Source: Bosea sp. RAC05 (GTDB lineage: Bacteria > Pseudomonadota > Alphaproteobacteria > Rhizobiales > Beijerinckiaceae). Taken from it: 64,000 nucleotides of DNA. The position numbers and the translations under genes are program-made. This document shows, piece by piece, positions 18,066 through 26,578 of the stretch. The DNA is taken from NCBI RefSeq assembly GCF_001713455.1, contig NZ_CP016464.1, forward strand, positions 2,342,001 to 2,406,000. Direction: 5' to 3'. Every line of letters begins with the position of its first letter. Within the stretch, counting starts at the first letter, position 1. Below the pieces are notes generated by a model, which was not told where the DNA came from, did no database searches, and was given only the letters and a program-made list of their open reading frames with translations.

Positions 18066-18422
18066 ATGTTTTCCCATTGGTTCTTCCTGCTCGCGGCCAT
18101 CGCCGTCGAGATCGTCGCGACGGCCGCGCTGAAATCCGTCGTGTCCGCACCCTGGCTCGTGGCGTTCCTGCCGCTGGCCCTGATCGGCCTGTCCTTCGCC
18201 CTGCTCTCGATCGCGCTGCGGGTCATTCCGCTCGCCGTCGCCTATGCGGTCTGGGAGGGGCTCGGCATCGTCGGCATCGCTGTCGTCGGCCATCTCCTGT
18301 TCGGCGAGCATCTGACGGCGGAGCGGATCGTCGCCCTGGCGGCGATCCTGGCCGGCATCCTCCTGCTGGAGCGTGGCGTCGGTGACGCCCCGGTCCGCAC
18401 GGCGCAGGGGAGGCCGGCATGA
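18066..18422 (+). CDS. SMR-family efflux subunit (first of pair)
   Basis: A 118-residue, four-helix small multidrug resistance protein with the essential Glu in helix 1 (AAIAVEIVATAALKSVV) and the helix 3 signature AVAYAVWEGLGIVGIAVVG. It starts at the ATG at 18066. The longer upstream frame is not family-like. Its stop overlaps the second SMR gene by four bases. Paired SMR proteins such as MdtIJ and EbrAB form heterodimers that export cations or polyamines. Retention of the Glu argues against an ArnEF-type lipid flippase. Confidence 0.88.
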   Translation: MFSHWFFLLAAIAVEIVATAALKSVVSAPWLVAFLPLALIGLSFALLSIALRVIPLAVAYAVWEGLGIVGIAVVGHLLFGEHLTAERIVALAAILAGILLLERGVGDAPVRTAQGRPA

Positions 18423-18757
18423 CCTCCGCCCTGCTGCCGCAGACGCTCGCTCTCGCCTGGCTCGCCTTGGCGGTCGTGCTCGAGGTTCTCGGCTCCTGCC
18501 TGCTCAAGCTCTCCGACGGCATGCGCCGGCGCCTGCCGGGGCTGGCCGGCATCGCGCTGGTGATCGGCGCCTTCGCCGCGCTCGCCCAGGCGATCCGCGG
18601 CATGGACCTGTCCGTCGCCTATGCGGTCTGGGGTGGCGCCGGGCTGGTGATCACCGCGATCATCGGCGCGCTGGTCTTCGGCCAGCGCATCCGGCCCACA
18701 GGCTGGGCGGGGATCGCCCTCGTGCTCGTCGGTGTCGTCTCGCTTAAGCTGCTCTGA
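18419..18757 (+). CDS. SMR-family efflux subunit (second of pair)
   Basis: A 112-residue SMR protein with Glu in helix 1 (LAVVLEVLGSCLLKLSDG) and VAYAVWGGAGLVITAIIGAL in helix 3. It is coupled to the first SMR gene by an ATGA overlap. The two differ clearly in sequence, as expected for opposite topology partners. The downstream glycosyltransferase gene is convergent, five bases away. Confidence 0.88.
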   Translation: MTSALLPQTLALAWLALAVVLEVLGSCLLKLSDGMRRRLPGLAGIALVIGAFAALAQAIRGMDLSVAYAVWGGAGLVITAIIGALVFGQRIRPTGWAGIALVLVGVVSLKLL

Positions 18758-18761
18758 GCGG

Positions 18762-19919
18762 TCAGGCGCCCCGGCGCCTGGCCAGCGCATCGCGATAGGC
18801 GGCGGTGACGCCGTCGATCATCGGGGCGAGCCGGAACGTGTCGCGGACATGGGCGGCGAGATCGCTCGCCTCCGCGTGACGATCCGCCTCCGGTGCCGCC
18901 AGCGCCCGGCCGATCGCGTCGGCCATGACGAGCGGATCGTTCGGCTGGATCAGCCGGTGGCGATGGCGCGGCCCGTAGATCTCGTTGATCCCGCCGACAT
19001 CCGTCGAGACGAGCGGCTGGGCCGCCGCCGCCGCCTCGAGCACGACATAGGGCAGGGATTCGGCGCGCGAGGGCACGACCATGACCTGCGCGCGCGACAG
19101 GGCCTTGCGGATCGGACCCGGGGGCTCGAAGACGCACTGGTCGGCGATCCCGCGCGAGACCGTCAGCGCCCGCAGTTCCGCCTCGTCGGGGCCCGAGCCG
19201 ACGATCAGCATGCGCGGCGTGATTCCGTCGCGGGTCTTCAGCAGGCTGAGCGCCTCGATCAGCGTGTCGATGCCCTTGGCCGAGCGCAATTCGCCGAGAT
19301 AGACGAGGTCGAAGGTCGCCTCGCTGTGGTCGATCGGCTCGAATTCGGGGTCGGAGATGCCGTTGAGGACGATGCGGTGGTCCGTCGCCGGCATGTGGCC
19401 GATATAGGCCTCGAAGCGCCCGGCGATGAACCGGCTCTCGAAAAGGAACATGTCTGTGGCGCGCTCGAGCAGCCGCTCCACCGCCATGTAGACCTTATGC
19501 TCGGTGCCGCCGGGCTTGTAGTTGAAGCTGCCGCCATGGGGCGTGTAGGCCGTGACATAGCGCCGCCCGGGGCTGACGAGCGCGGGAACCCGTCCATACA
19601 CCCCGCCCTTGGAGCCGTGGCAATGGACGATGTCGGGATCGAGCTTGCTGCGCAGGCGCATCGCGCTGATCTGCGCGCGCGCATCGGTGACGCTCGGATA
19701 GCGCGACATCGGCACGCGCGTGATTCCCAGAGAGAGCTGGCCCGAGAGCTCCGCGAAGACCTCGTCGGCGCGGCGCCCACCGGTCGTCGAATCGCAGAAG
19801 ATGCCGACCGCGTGGCCGCGCTCGGCCTGGCCCCTGGCGAGATCGATGGCATGGCGAAACAGCCCGCCGAGCGGCGCCCGGAAGACATGCAGGATCCGCA
19901 GGCGCGGTGCGTCCGTCAT
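18762..19919 (-). CDS. Glycosyltransferase family 4
   Basis: A 385-residue GT-B glycosyltransferase. The start at 19919 gives MTDAPRLRILHVFRAPLGGL, the typical GT4 donor-independent N-lobe with HAIDLARGQAERGH. The C-lobe carries DLVYLGELRSAKGIDTLIEA (about residue 205) and the EX7E region VVPSRAESLPYVVLEAAAAA. It acts at the cytoplasmic face on the lipid-linked sugar. It lies directly downstream of the Wza-like gene (19 bases) and is probably cotranscribed with it. Confidence 0.9.
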   Translation of the reverse strand: MTDAPRLRILHVFRAPLGGLFRHAIDLARGQAERGHAVGIFCDSTTGGRRADEVFAELSGQLSLGITRVPMSRYPSVTDARAQISAMRLRSKLDPDIVHCHGSKGGVYGRVPALVSPGRRYVTAYTPHGGSFNYKPGGTEHKVYMAVERLLERATDMFLFESRFIAGRFEAYIGHMPATDHRIVLNGISDPEFEPIDHSEATFDLVYLGELRSAKGIDTLIEALSLLKTRDGITPRMLIVGSGPDEAELRALTVSRGIADQCVFEPPGPIRKALSRAQVMVVPSRAESLPYVVLEAAAAAQPLVSTDVGGINEIYGPRHRHRLIQPNDPLVMADAIGRALAAPEADRHAEASDLAAHVRDTFRLAPMIDGVTAAYRDALARRRGA

Positions 19920-19938
19920 CGGGGCTCTCCGCGCAGGC

Positions 19939-20499
19939 TCAGAACCAGCGTTCCTTGATGACGATGGTGTCGCCGGGCTGGACCGCATAGGTGATCGGAA
20001 CGCTCGCGGTGACGAGCTGGTCCTCGATCTGGCGCGTCACCTCGGCATAGGAGCGCTGCCCCCGTGGCGTGAAGCCGCCGGCGATGGCGACCGCGGTCTG
20101 CACGGTCATGCCCGGCACGTAGGGGAACTGGCCGGAATTGGTGACCTCGCCGAGCACGAAGAAGGGGCGGTAGGTGTCGACCTCCACCGAAACCTTCGGC
20201 TCCCGCAGATAGCCGGCCCGCAGCTTGGCCTCGATCGCGCGCTCCAGCTCGCGCGTCGTGCGCCCCTGCGCCTCCACGGCGTCGATCAGCGGCATCGCGA
20301 TCCGGCCCGAGCCATCGACCGCATAGATGTTGGAGAGGTTGTCCTGCCCGAAGACGATGATGCGCAGGCGGTCGCCTGTCGCGAGACGGTAGGGGCCGCT
20401 CGGCTGGGCCAGCGCGTAGTCGGACGGGCCGACGCGCGGCGCGCAGGCGCCCGCCGTCATGGCGACGGCCAGAGCGAGGGAAGCGAGACGTCGACTCAT
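19939..20499 (-). CDS. Polysaccharide export lipoprotein (Wza/HfsD-like)
   Basis: A 186-residue outer-membrane export protein. Signal peptide and lipobox MTAGAC place the lipidated Cys at about residue 19. The Poly_export domain starts at YRLATGDRLRIIVFGQDNL (about residue 38) and an SLBB-type domain at PFFVLGEVTNSGQFPYVPGM. It is short compared with E. coli Wza (379), as in rhizobial ExoF and holdfast HfsD. The ATG at 20499 was preferred over a TTG three codons upstream. It is divergent from the Wzc-like gene. Confidence 0.9.
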   Translation of the reverse strand: MSRRLASLALAVAMTAGACAPRVGPSDYALAQPSGPYRLATGDRLRIIVFGQDNLSNIYAVDGSGRIAMPLIDAVEAQGRTTRELERAIEAKLRAGYLREPKVSVEVDTYRPFFVLGEVTNSGQFPYVPGMTVQTAVAIAGGFTPRGQRSYAEVTRQIEDQLVTASVPITYAVQPGDTIVIKERWF

Positions 20500-20545
20500 C
20501 ACAAGCAATACCCATGCGAAGCTGCGCGAAGCATGGGCGCGATAT

Positions 20546-20624
20546 GGTTAAGAAAAGCTTCCGCCCGATCCTGTCTGGCCGGGATCGAGACAGGCGAAAC
20601 GCGCCCTCTTAACCCGGCACTAAC
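20546..20624. promoter_or_regulatory. Divergent promoter region with inverted TTAACC elements and near-CtrA box
   Basis: GGTTAAGA (20546-20553) and TCTTAACC (20607-20614) form a perfect 8-bp inverted repeat. TTAA-N7-CTAA at 20609-20623 differs by one base from a CtrA box. The region lies between the divergent wza-like and wzc-like genes. CtrA control is inference. Confidence 0.45.
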
Positions 20625-20691
20625 CTTACTGGGTTCTGATCGCGACTGCGTCCTGTTCAGGGCGCGCGAGTTTTGCGTGAATGGATGGGTC

Positions 20692-22872
20692 ATGACCGCT
20701 CACACCGAGAGCCACGTCAGGGATGATCTGCGCGAGCCGGCCGCACGCGACGACGGCCGCGGCGACATGCTCGATCTCACGGCGCTCTGGGCAGCGATCA
20801 AGCGCCGCCGCGCCTGGATCATCGGGCCGACGCTGGCGGCGCTGGGCCTGTCCTTCGTCGCGGTCAATCTGGTGACGCCCCGCTACACCGGCGAGGCCCG
20901 CATTCTGCTGGAGAATCGCGGCACCTTCTTCACGCTGCCCGGCCAGCCCTCGACCGACAGCGTCGGGCAGTTCGACGCGGAGGCCGTGCAGAGCCAGGTC
21001 CAGATCATCATGTCGCGCGATCTGGCGCGCGAGGCGATCAAGCGCATCGGCCTCGTCGGCAATCCGGAGTTCGATTCCGGTGCCGGCGCGCTCAACGCGC
21101 TGCGCAAGATCGGCGTCCTGATCGGGCTCGGCGGCCATCCGGCCGATCGCTCGCCCGAGGATCGCGTGCTGGAGAAGTACTACGACAGGCTGCTGGTTTA
21201 CCCTGTCGGGCGCTCGCGCATCGTCGCGGTCGAGTTCACCTCGCAGGACCCCGCGCTCGCCGCCAAGGGCGCCAACATCATCGCCAACGCCTATCTCGAG
21301 CTGCAGGAGGCCGCCAAGCAGGATTCCGCCCGCAGCGCTTCCTCCTGGCTCTCGACCACGATCGAGCCGCTGCGCCAGCGCTTGAGCGAGGCCGAGGCCA
21401 AGGTCGAGGCGTTCCGCTCGCGCAACGGGCTGCTCGTCGGCGCCAACAACACCACGATCAACGCCCAGCAGCTCGGCGACCTCTCGACCCAGCTTTCCGC
21501 CGCCCGCAGCCAGCAGGCCGAGGCGCAGGCCAAGGCCGGCCTGATCCGCGACGCGATCAAGCAGGGCCGCACCTTCGAGATCCCCGATGTCGCCAACAAC
21601 GAGCTGGTGCGGCGCCTGATCGAGCAGCGCGTCAATCTGCGCGCGCAGATCGCGCTCGAATCGCGCAACCTCCTCTCCGAGCATCCGCGCATCAAGGAGC
21701 TCAACGCCCAGCTCGCCGATCTCGAGGGCCAGCTGCGGGCCGCCGCCGAGCGCACCGTCAGGACGCTGGAGAACGAGGCCAAGATCGCCGGCCAGCGCGT
21801 CGAGAGCTTCACCGCCGCCCTCGACGGGCAGAAAAAGAGCGTGTCGACCGGCAATGACAGCGAGGTCCAGCTGCGCGCGCTGGAGCGCGAGGCGCGGACG
21901 CTGCGCGAGCAGCTCGAGCAGTACATGCTGCGCTATCGCGAGGCCGTGGCCCGCGACACCCAGAACGCCACGCCCGCCGATGCCCGCGTCATCTCGCGCG
22001 CCATCGAGCCGACCGAGCCCTCCTTCCCCAAGAAGCTGCCGACCGTGCTGGTCGTGACGCTGGCGACCTTCCTCACCGCGCTCGCCACCGTGGTCTCGCG
22101 CGAACTCCTGAACGGGCAGCGCGACCAGGCCCCGAGCCAGCCGCGGCGCACCCCGGGCTGGGTGGGTGGCGCCGGCACCGGCGCGCATCGCAGCGAGGAA
22201 TCGCAGGCCGAGGCCCGTCGCGAGCGGGTGGCGGGCCTGCTCACCCATGGCGGACGGCTGGGACAGATCACGCTCGACCTCGCCCGTCCCGAGCAGACGC
22301 TCGCCGATCTCGCCGAGCGCATCGACGAGCCGCCCCGCGGCATGGCGCCGATGGTGCTCGTGCTCGACGGGTCGGGGGAGGGCGCGACCACGCCGCACGA
22401 CCTCGCCGATCTGCTGTCGCAGCGCTGCCGCTGCATCATCGTCGATCTCGCGGCCGATGAGGGCCGCGGCGAGCCGGGCTTCTCCGAGCTCCTGGCGGGC
22501 GAGGCGTTGTTCTCCGACATCATCACCCGCAAGCCCGGCTCGCGGCTGCACCGCATCGGGCCGGGTCGCGCCGGCCGCGACGCGGTCCTGGCGGCGCCGG
22601 ACCTCGTCGAGGTCGCGCTGGATGCGCTCTGCGAGACCTATGACTGGGTCTTCGTCGCCGCTGCCTCCAGCGACGAGGCGCAGGTCCTCGGCCCCCTGGC
22701 GAAGCGCGCCCAGGGCGGGCTCGTGATGGCCGGCCAGCTTGGCAACGGCCATGCCGTCGAGGCGGCCTATCGCCTGTCGGACCTGACCCGCGCGCCGGTC
22801 ACCCTGATGCTGGACGCGCCCGAGCCGGCCCGCATGGGCGAGCTGCGCGAGCGCGACCCGGCGCCGCTCTGA
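20692..22872 (+). CDS. Wzc/HfsA-like chain-length protein with kinase-dead BY-kinase domain
   Basis: A 726-residue inner-membrane protein. TM1 is at about residues 42-60, the periplasmic Wzz domain with long coiled coil at about 60-445 (LLSEHPRIKELNAQLADLEG), and TM2 at about 447-467. A cytoplasmic ATPase-like domain follows. The Walker A position reads GSGEGATTPHD without Lys, the Walker B position reads WVFVAAASSDEA without the DTPP motif, and there is no C-terminal Tyr cluster. It should therefore not be a tyrosine autokinase. The family controls polymer length and couples to the Wza-type exporter. The start ATG at 20692 gives MTAHTESHVRDD. Confidence 0.88.
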   Translation: MTAHTESHVRDDLREPAARDDGRGDMLDLTALWAAIKRRRAWIIGPTLAALGLSFVAVNLVTPRYTGEARILLENRGTFFTLPGQPSTDSVGQFDAEAVQSQVQIIMSRDLAREAIKRIGLVGNPEFDSGAGALNALRKIGVLIGLGGHPADRSPEDRVLEKYYDRLLVYPVGRSRIVAVEFTSQDPALAAKGANIIANAYLELQEAAKQDSARSASSWLSTTIEPLRQRLSEAEAKVEAFRSRNGLLVGANNTTINAQQLGDLSTQLSAARSQQAEAQAKAGLIRDAIKQGRTFEIPDVANNELVRRLIEQRVNLRAQIALESRNLLSEHPRIKELNAQLADLEGQLRAAAERTVRTLENEAKIAGQRVESFTAALDGQKKSVSTGNDSEVQLRALEREARTLREQLEQYMLRYREAVARDTQNATPADARVISRAIEPTEPSFPKKLPTVLVVTLATFLTALATVVSRELLNGQRDQAPSQPRRTPGWVGGAGTGAHRSEESQAEARRERVAGLLTHGGRLGQITLDLARPEQTLADLAERIDEPPRGMAPMVLVLDGSGEGATTPHDLADLLSQRCRCIIVDLAADEGRGEPGFSELLAGEALFSDIITRKPGSRLHRIGPGRAGRDAVLAAPDLVEVALDALCETYDWVFVAAASSDEAQVLGPLAKRAQGGLVMAGQLGNGHAVEAAYRLSDLTRAPVTLMLDAPEPARMGELRERDPAPL

Positions 22873-22878
22873 GCCCGG

Positions 22879-24129
22879 CTACTCGTCGGCGGCGGGCTTG
22901 CGCCCGCGGCTGAGCCAGCCCGAGACGCGGTGGGCGAGCTTCAGCGCGACGGGGGACGCCTTGATGCGCCGCTTCGCCTCGCGCTTGGCCCGGCTGAACA
23001 GCGCGAAGGCATGGCCCCTGGCGGTCAGCGGCAGGAAGCTGTCGACGAGGTCGTCGCGCTCGTCGCAGATCGTCGTCTTGTAGCGGGCTTCCCCGACGCC
23101 GAGATCGAAGACGGTGATGCCCTCGCGCGATTTCAGCCGGATCAGGTCGACCAGCAGGATCTCGCCCGGGCTCGTCTTCGCGACCTCGCTGTCCATGGCG
23201 AAGGAGGTCGCCATGCCGGAGAAGCGCCCGGCCTGGACCGCCCCGACATAAGTCGCGACCGACTGCCCGGCGACGTCGAGCGAATAGAGCTCCAGCACCG
23301 GCGGCCGGTCCCCCTCCGCCTGCGCGCCGCGCTCCAGGAAGCGGCGCACGGCCGGCGGCGCGAAGGGGTCGGCGATGCCCATCATCGCAAAGCGGGCGGC
23401 TTTCTGCCGGAGGAAGGCGTCGATCACGCGGGCGATCTCGGCCGGCGTACGGGCCCGCACCATTTCGGAGGGGCCGTAAGTCACGAAGCGGTTGCGCTTG
23501 TTCTTGAGCTTCTTGTGGGCGTGGCTGCTCATCGAGCGCCGCAGCGAGCCCTCGCCATCGCCCGGCACGAGGGCGAGCTTGTAGGCGCCGCTCGGGCTGG
23601 GGCCGCCGGCGAGCTGCGCCAGCGGGTTGGGCACGCCCTGCCACTGCATCGGCTGGTTGACGAAGATGAAGGCGTCGAGCCCGCCGATGGCCGCCCCGAT
23701 CTCGGCCAGCATGAGCCGCGCGCCCGCGGCGTCGAGACCGGCGGCGAAGGCGGGGTCGTAGATTCCCATATGGTAGTTGGCGTGCTTGCCGCCGATGAAC
23801 TCGGCGAAGCGGATGCCGCTGCGGCGGGTGATGACCAGCGGCAGGATCGCCAGCGCGGCCCCGCCGGCATCGCGCAGCACGGCATGGCGGAAGGCCATGC
23901 GCTCGGCGGCGCCGACCGTGTCAGTGAAGGGCCGCACCCAGCCATAGGCCTGATAGGGCGTCACCAGGGCGCGGTCTTCCAGCGCGCGCCACTCGTCTGC
24001 GAGCGCGGCGATCTCGTCGACCACCGACAGGCTGGACCAGCTCTTCGCGGCGTCCGGCGCGCGCGTGACCGGCGCGTCCGTGCGGCGATGCGTCGGAGCG
24101 GAGGGACTGGGTTCGACGAGCGCTGACAT
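22879..24129 (-). CDS. FemAB/GNAT-type N-acyltransferase (CelD/BcsL or HfsK-like)
   Basis: A 416-residue protein with the double-GNAT CelD/BcsL architecture. The first lobe includes YQAYGWVRPFTDTVG near residue 60. A basic linker (HAHKKLKNKRNRFVTYG, about residue 205) follows. The catalytic lobe has VATYVGAVQAGRFSGMATSF and GEILLVDLIRLKSREGITVF then DLGVGEARYK. Relatives acylate sugars or peptides in exopolysaccharide systems; HfsK modifies holdfast glycan in Caulobacter. It is convergent with the wzc-like gene and divergent from the deacetylase gene. Confidence 0.85.
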   Translation of the reverse strand: MSALVEPSPSAPTHRRTDAPVTRAPDAAKSWSSLSVVDEIAALADEWRALEDRALVTPYQAYGWVRPFTDTVGAAERMAFRHAVLRDAGGAALAILPLVITRRSGIRFAEFIGGKHANYHMGIYDPAFAAGLDAAGARLMLAEIGAAIGGLDAFIFVNQPMQWQGVPNPLAQLAGGPSPSGAYKLALVPGDGEGSLRRSMSSHAHKKLKNKRNRFVTYGPSEMVRARTPAEIARVIDAFLRQKAARFAMMGIADPFAPPAVRRFLERGAQAEGDRPPVLELYSLDVAGQSVATYVGAVQAGRFSGMATSFAMDSEVAKTSPGEILLVDLIRLKSREGITVFDLGVGEARYKTTICDERDDLVDSFLPLTARGHAFALFSRAKREAKRRIKASPVALKLAHRVSGWLSRGRKPAADE

Positions 24130-24273
24130 GGATCTGAAAGCCTCGGGAGCAACGGCGATGCCGCCTCCTTAACCCGCTATTGTGAACGGACTGGGCAAGA
24201 TCGCCCACGATCGCCGGAGATGGCGCCGCCATCGGACAACAGCGTTAGCGGGCGGTTGCCGCGGAACGGACAG

Positions 24274-25326
24274 ATGAACCTGCGCCACCTTGTCTTCTCC
24301 GCCGTCTTCAAGGCGATCGCGGCCACGGGCGCCGACCGCTGGGGCAGGGGCCTCGCGCAAGGCCGCGGCGTGATCCTGACGCTGCACCATGTCCGGCCGC
24401 AGAGCGCGGGCGGCTTCCGGCCCAATGGCCTGCTCGAGATCACGCCCGACTTCCTCGACCGCACGCTCGCCCTGATCCGCGCCGAGGGCTACGATCTGGT
24501 GTCACTGGACGAAGCGCTTGCCCGGCTGGCGGCGCCGCGCCCGGGCCGCTTCTTCGTCGCGCTGACCTTCGACGACGGCTATCGCGACAATGTCGAGCAC
24601 GCCTGGCCGGTGCTGGCGAAACATGCCGCGCCCTGGACGCTCTTCGTCACGCCGGGCTTCGCCGACCGCACGGCGCGGCTCTGGTGGCTGGAGCTGGAGG
24701 AGGCGCTTCGCGCGCTGCCGGCGCTCTCGCTCGCCCTGCCGGACGGCCCCTTCACCGCACGGACGGACAGCGACACCGACAAGCAGCGCGCCTTCGAGGC
24801 GCTCTACTGGCGTCTGCGCAAACAGCCGGAAGCGATTCTGCTGTCAGCGATTTCCGATCTCATGGCCCAGGCCGGCATCGACTCCGCCGCGCTCGTGGAC
24901 CGCGAATGCCTGCCCTGGGAGACGCTGCGCGCTTTGGCCGGCGCGCCGGGCGTGACCATCGGCGCCCACACGCTGACGCATCCGATGCTGGCCAGGCATG
25001 ACGAGGCCTTCGCCCGCGCCGAGATCACCGACAGCCAGACCCGGCTCGAAGCGCAGCTCGGCCTCCCCATCCGCCATTTCGCCTATCCGGTCGGCGACCC
25101 GACCTCGGCCGGGCCGCGGGAGTTCGCGCTGGCGAAGGCAGCGGGTTTCGCCAGCGCCGTGACGACCCGGCCTGGGCATCTCTTCGCGGAGCATGCCGAC
25201 CATCTCCACGCCTTGCCGCGCGTCTCGCTCAACGGCCTGCACCAGAGCGAGGCGGCTGTGAAAGCGCTGCTCTCGGGGTTGCCGTTCTGGCTGTGGAACC
25301 GGGGGCGGCGGGTGAATGTCGGCTGA
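24274..25326 (+). CDS. Polysaccharide deacetylase (CE4/NodB domain)
   Basis: A 350-residue CE4 enzyme. Motif 1 is VALTFDDGYRDNVEHAWPVL (about residues 95-114) with the catalytic and metal Asp. Motif 2 is GAHTLTHPML with the two metal His (about 231-240). Motif 3 is FAYPVGD (about 269). Such enzymes remove N-acetyl groups from glycans; HfsH does so in holdfast. The ATG at 24274 has a better upstream GGAACGGA than the in-frame ATG at 24220. No signal peptide is obvious, so it may act on cytoplasmic or membrane-bound intermediates. Confidence 0.9.
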   Translation: MNLRHLVFSAVFKAIAATGADRWGRGLAQGRGVILTLHHVRPQSAGGFRPNGLLEITPDFLDRTLALIRAEGYDLVSLDEALARLAAPRPGRFFVALTFDDGYRDNVEHAWPVLAKHAAPWTLFVTPGFADRTARLWWLELEEALRALPALSLALPDGPFTARTDSDTDKQRAFEALYWRLRKQPEAILLSAISDLMAQAGIDSAALVDRECLPWETLRALAGAPGVTIGAHTLTHPMLARHDEAFARAEITDSQTRLEAQLGLPIRHFAYPVGDPTSAGPREFALAKAAGFASAVTTRPGHLFAEHADHLHALPRVSLNGLHQSEAAVKALLSGLPFWLWNRGRRVNVG

Positions 25327-25332
25327 CGACCC

Positions 25333-25806
25333 TTAGCGGACGGGATCAATATTGAAGCTCAGCTCACGCGCGTAAATCGATCCCTCCAAGCCGTAGCTGG
25401 TCTCGAAGCTCACCTCGATGTCACCGGCAGTCGGTCCCCCGCATGTGCTGAAGCCAGCCGGGGCGACCCCAACCCGACGAATGCCGAGTTCTGACAGGAT
25501 CGATGCGGCGTTGCCGGTTAGATGCACGCCGCTCACGTCAGACAGGTGGAGGGTCACGACCGCGTGCTTGTCGAGCACGAAGAAGCCCTTCTCGTCTATG
25601 GCATCCGTCATGCGGAAAGCTCGAAGCGCCATCGAGGCAGCACCTTTCGCCACCTCCAGCCGATGCAGTTCTGCGTCATGGAAGGACGGCACGAAGCCGA
25701 ACCACTCGATCACTGCCCGCCCGCCCGGAAGAGCAGCGAACAATTCCATGTCGGTGGACCAGCGGGTGCCATCAACGTTTATCATTGCGCTCAGCCTGCA
25801 TTCCAT
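25333..25806 (-). CDS. Imm50-like immunity-family protein
   Basis: A 157-residue cytoplasmic protein. The segment VIEWFGFVPSFHDAELHRLE (about residues 32-51) strongly recalls the Imm50 signature. Imm50 proteins neutralise polymorphic toxins, but no toxin gene is present here. Base composition is below that of the flanks, and the gene sits between a polysaccharide locus and core genes. Alternative starts exist at 25785 and 25749; none has a good ribosome-binding site. The family call is by memory of the motif and is tentative. Confidence 0.65.
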   Translation of the reverse strand: MECRLSAMINVDGTRWSTDMELFAALPGGRAVIEWFGFVPSFHDAELHRLEVAKGAASMALRAFRMTDAIDEKGFFVLDKHAVVTLHLSDVSGVHLTGNAASILSELGIRRVGVAPAGFSTCGGPTAGDIEVSFETSYGLEGSIYARELSFNIDPVR

Positions 25807-25963
25807 GACGGGAGATTTGGTGAACGTCTTGCAGAGGAATTCAGCTTTCGACCCGTTGCGGACATTGCGAGAACGTTCGACATTGCGTGGGATACATTGT
25901 CGCCACTTGGCACGGATGACACTACCGTTTCACAAGGCCGCTTACTATTGAGAAGGGAGCCAA

Positions 25964-26344
25964 ATGCTCGCTTACGATGTTGAAGTGAACGGGAAGCGCG
26001 TAACACGCGCTGGTATGGCCGATTGGGCGGTCATGAGCGTTACTGTGACTATGGTGCGAACCGACAGAATTAACGACGTAGATTATCGACTGGCAGTTCA
26101 CGGCATGAGCCAAGATCGAGAAGATCGCGCTCACAATGCCCGCTGGAAGACACCGGAAATCGCAGTCGGATCAGAAATAGCGATCAAGATCGTAGAATGC
26201 GAACAGCCCAATGCGCCAACGAAACGGTATCGATCCGATATCGAAGTGCAAGAAAACCCTTTCACGGAAGCAGAAGTCCGCGAGTTGCGTTATCAAACCT
26301 ATCTTGAGCTGAAGGCCGAGTTCGAAGGTGATCACACGCCCTAG
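25964..26344 (+). CDS. Hypothetical protein in lower-GC insert
   Basis: A 126-residue soluble protein. The first half (MLAYDVEVNGKRVTRAGMAD, then VMSVTVTMV) looks like beta strands, and the end is an acidic helix (FTEAEVRELRYQTYLELKAE). An AAGGGAG site lies eight bases before the ATG. GC content is about 50 percent, far below the genome level, and codon use differs from the neighbours. It is divergent from the Imm50-like gene, and both were probably acquired together. I do not recognise a family. Confidence 0.7.
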   Translation: MLAYDVEVNGKRVTRAGMADWAVMSVTVTMVRTDRINDVDYRLAVHGMSQDREDRAHNARWKTPEIAVGSEIAIKIVECEQPNAPTKRYRSDIEVQENPFTEAEVRELRYQTYLELKAEFEGDHTP

Positions 26345-26439
26345 CATGCTCATGATCGGGCATGAAGTGGGACCGCAATACGCATTACGCATGTCAACTT
26401 CCGCCCCGCTGCGGACAGCGGCGTCAGGAAAACGCGCAC

Positions 26440-26459
26440 GCCTTCCGGTATCGGAAGGC
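26440..26459. repeat. 8-bp perfect hairpin
   Basis: GCCTTCCG and CGGAAGGC are separated by GTAT. No T run follows, so it is not a classical terminator. The rest of 26345-26578 shows no gene. Confidence 0.4.
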
Positions 26460-26578
26460 CTGACTTGCCAGTCGCGCTTCTTGTGACAGGGACACATGCT
26501 GGCCGACCGTCCGCCCGACAGCTCAACGCCAGCCCTTCTCGCTGATAAGGCGGCCGACCCTGAGCGGCGCCAAAATCG

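Noticed and set aside
18066..18757. SMR pair as ArnE/ArnF-type lipid-linked sugar flippase for the polysaccharide locus
   Set aside because: Both proteins keep the helix 1 Glu and the drug-type helix 3 signature, which fits cation efflux better.
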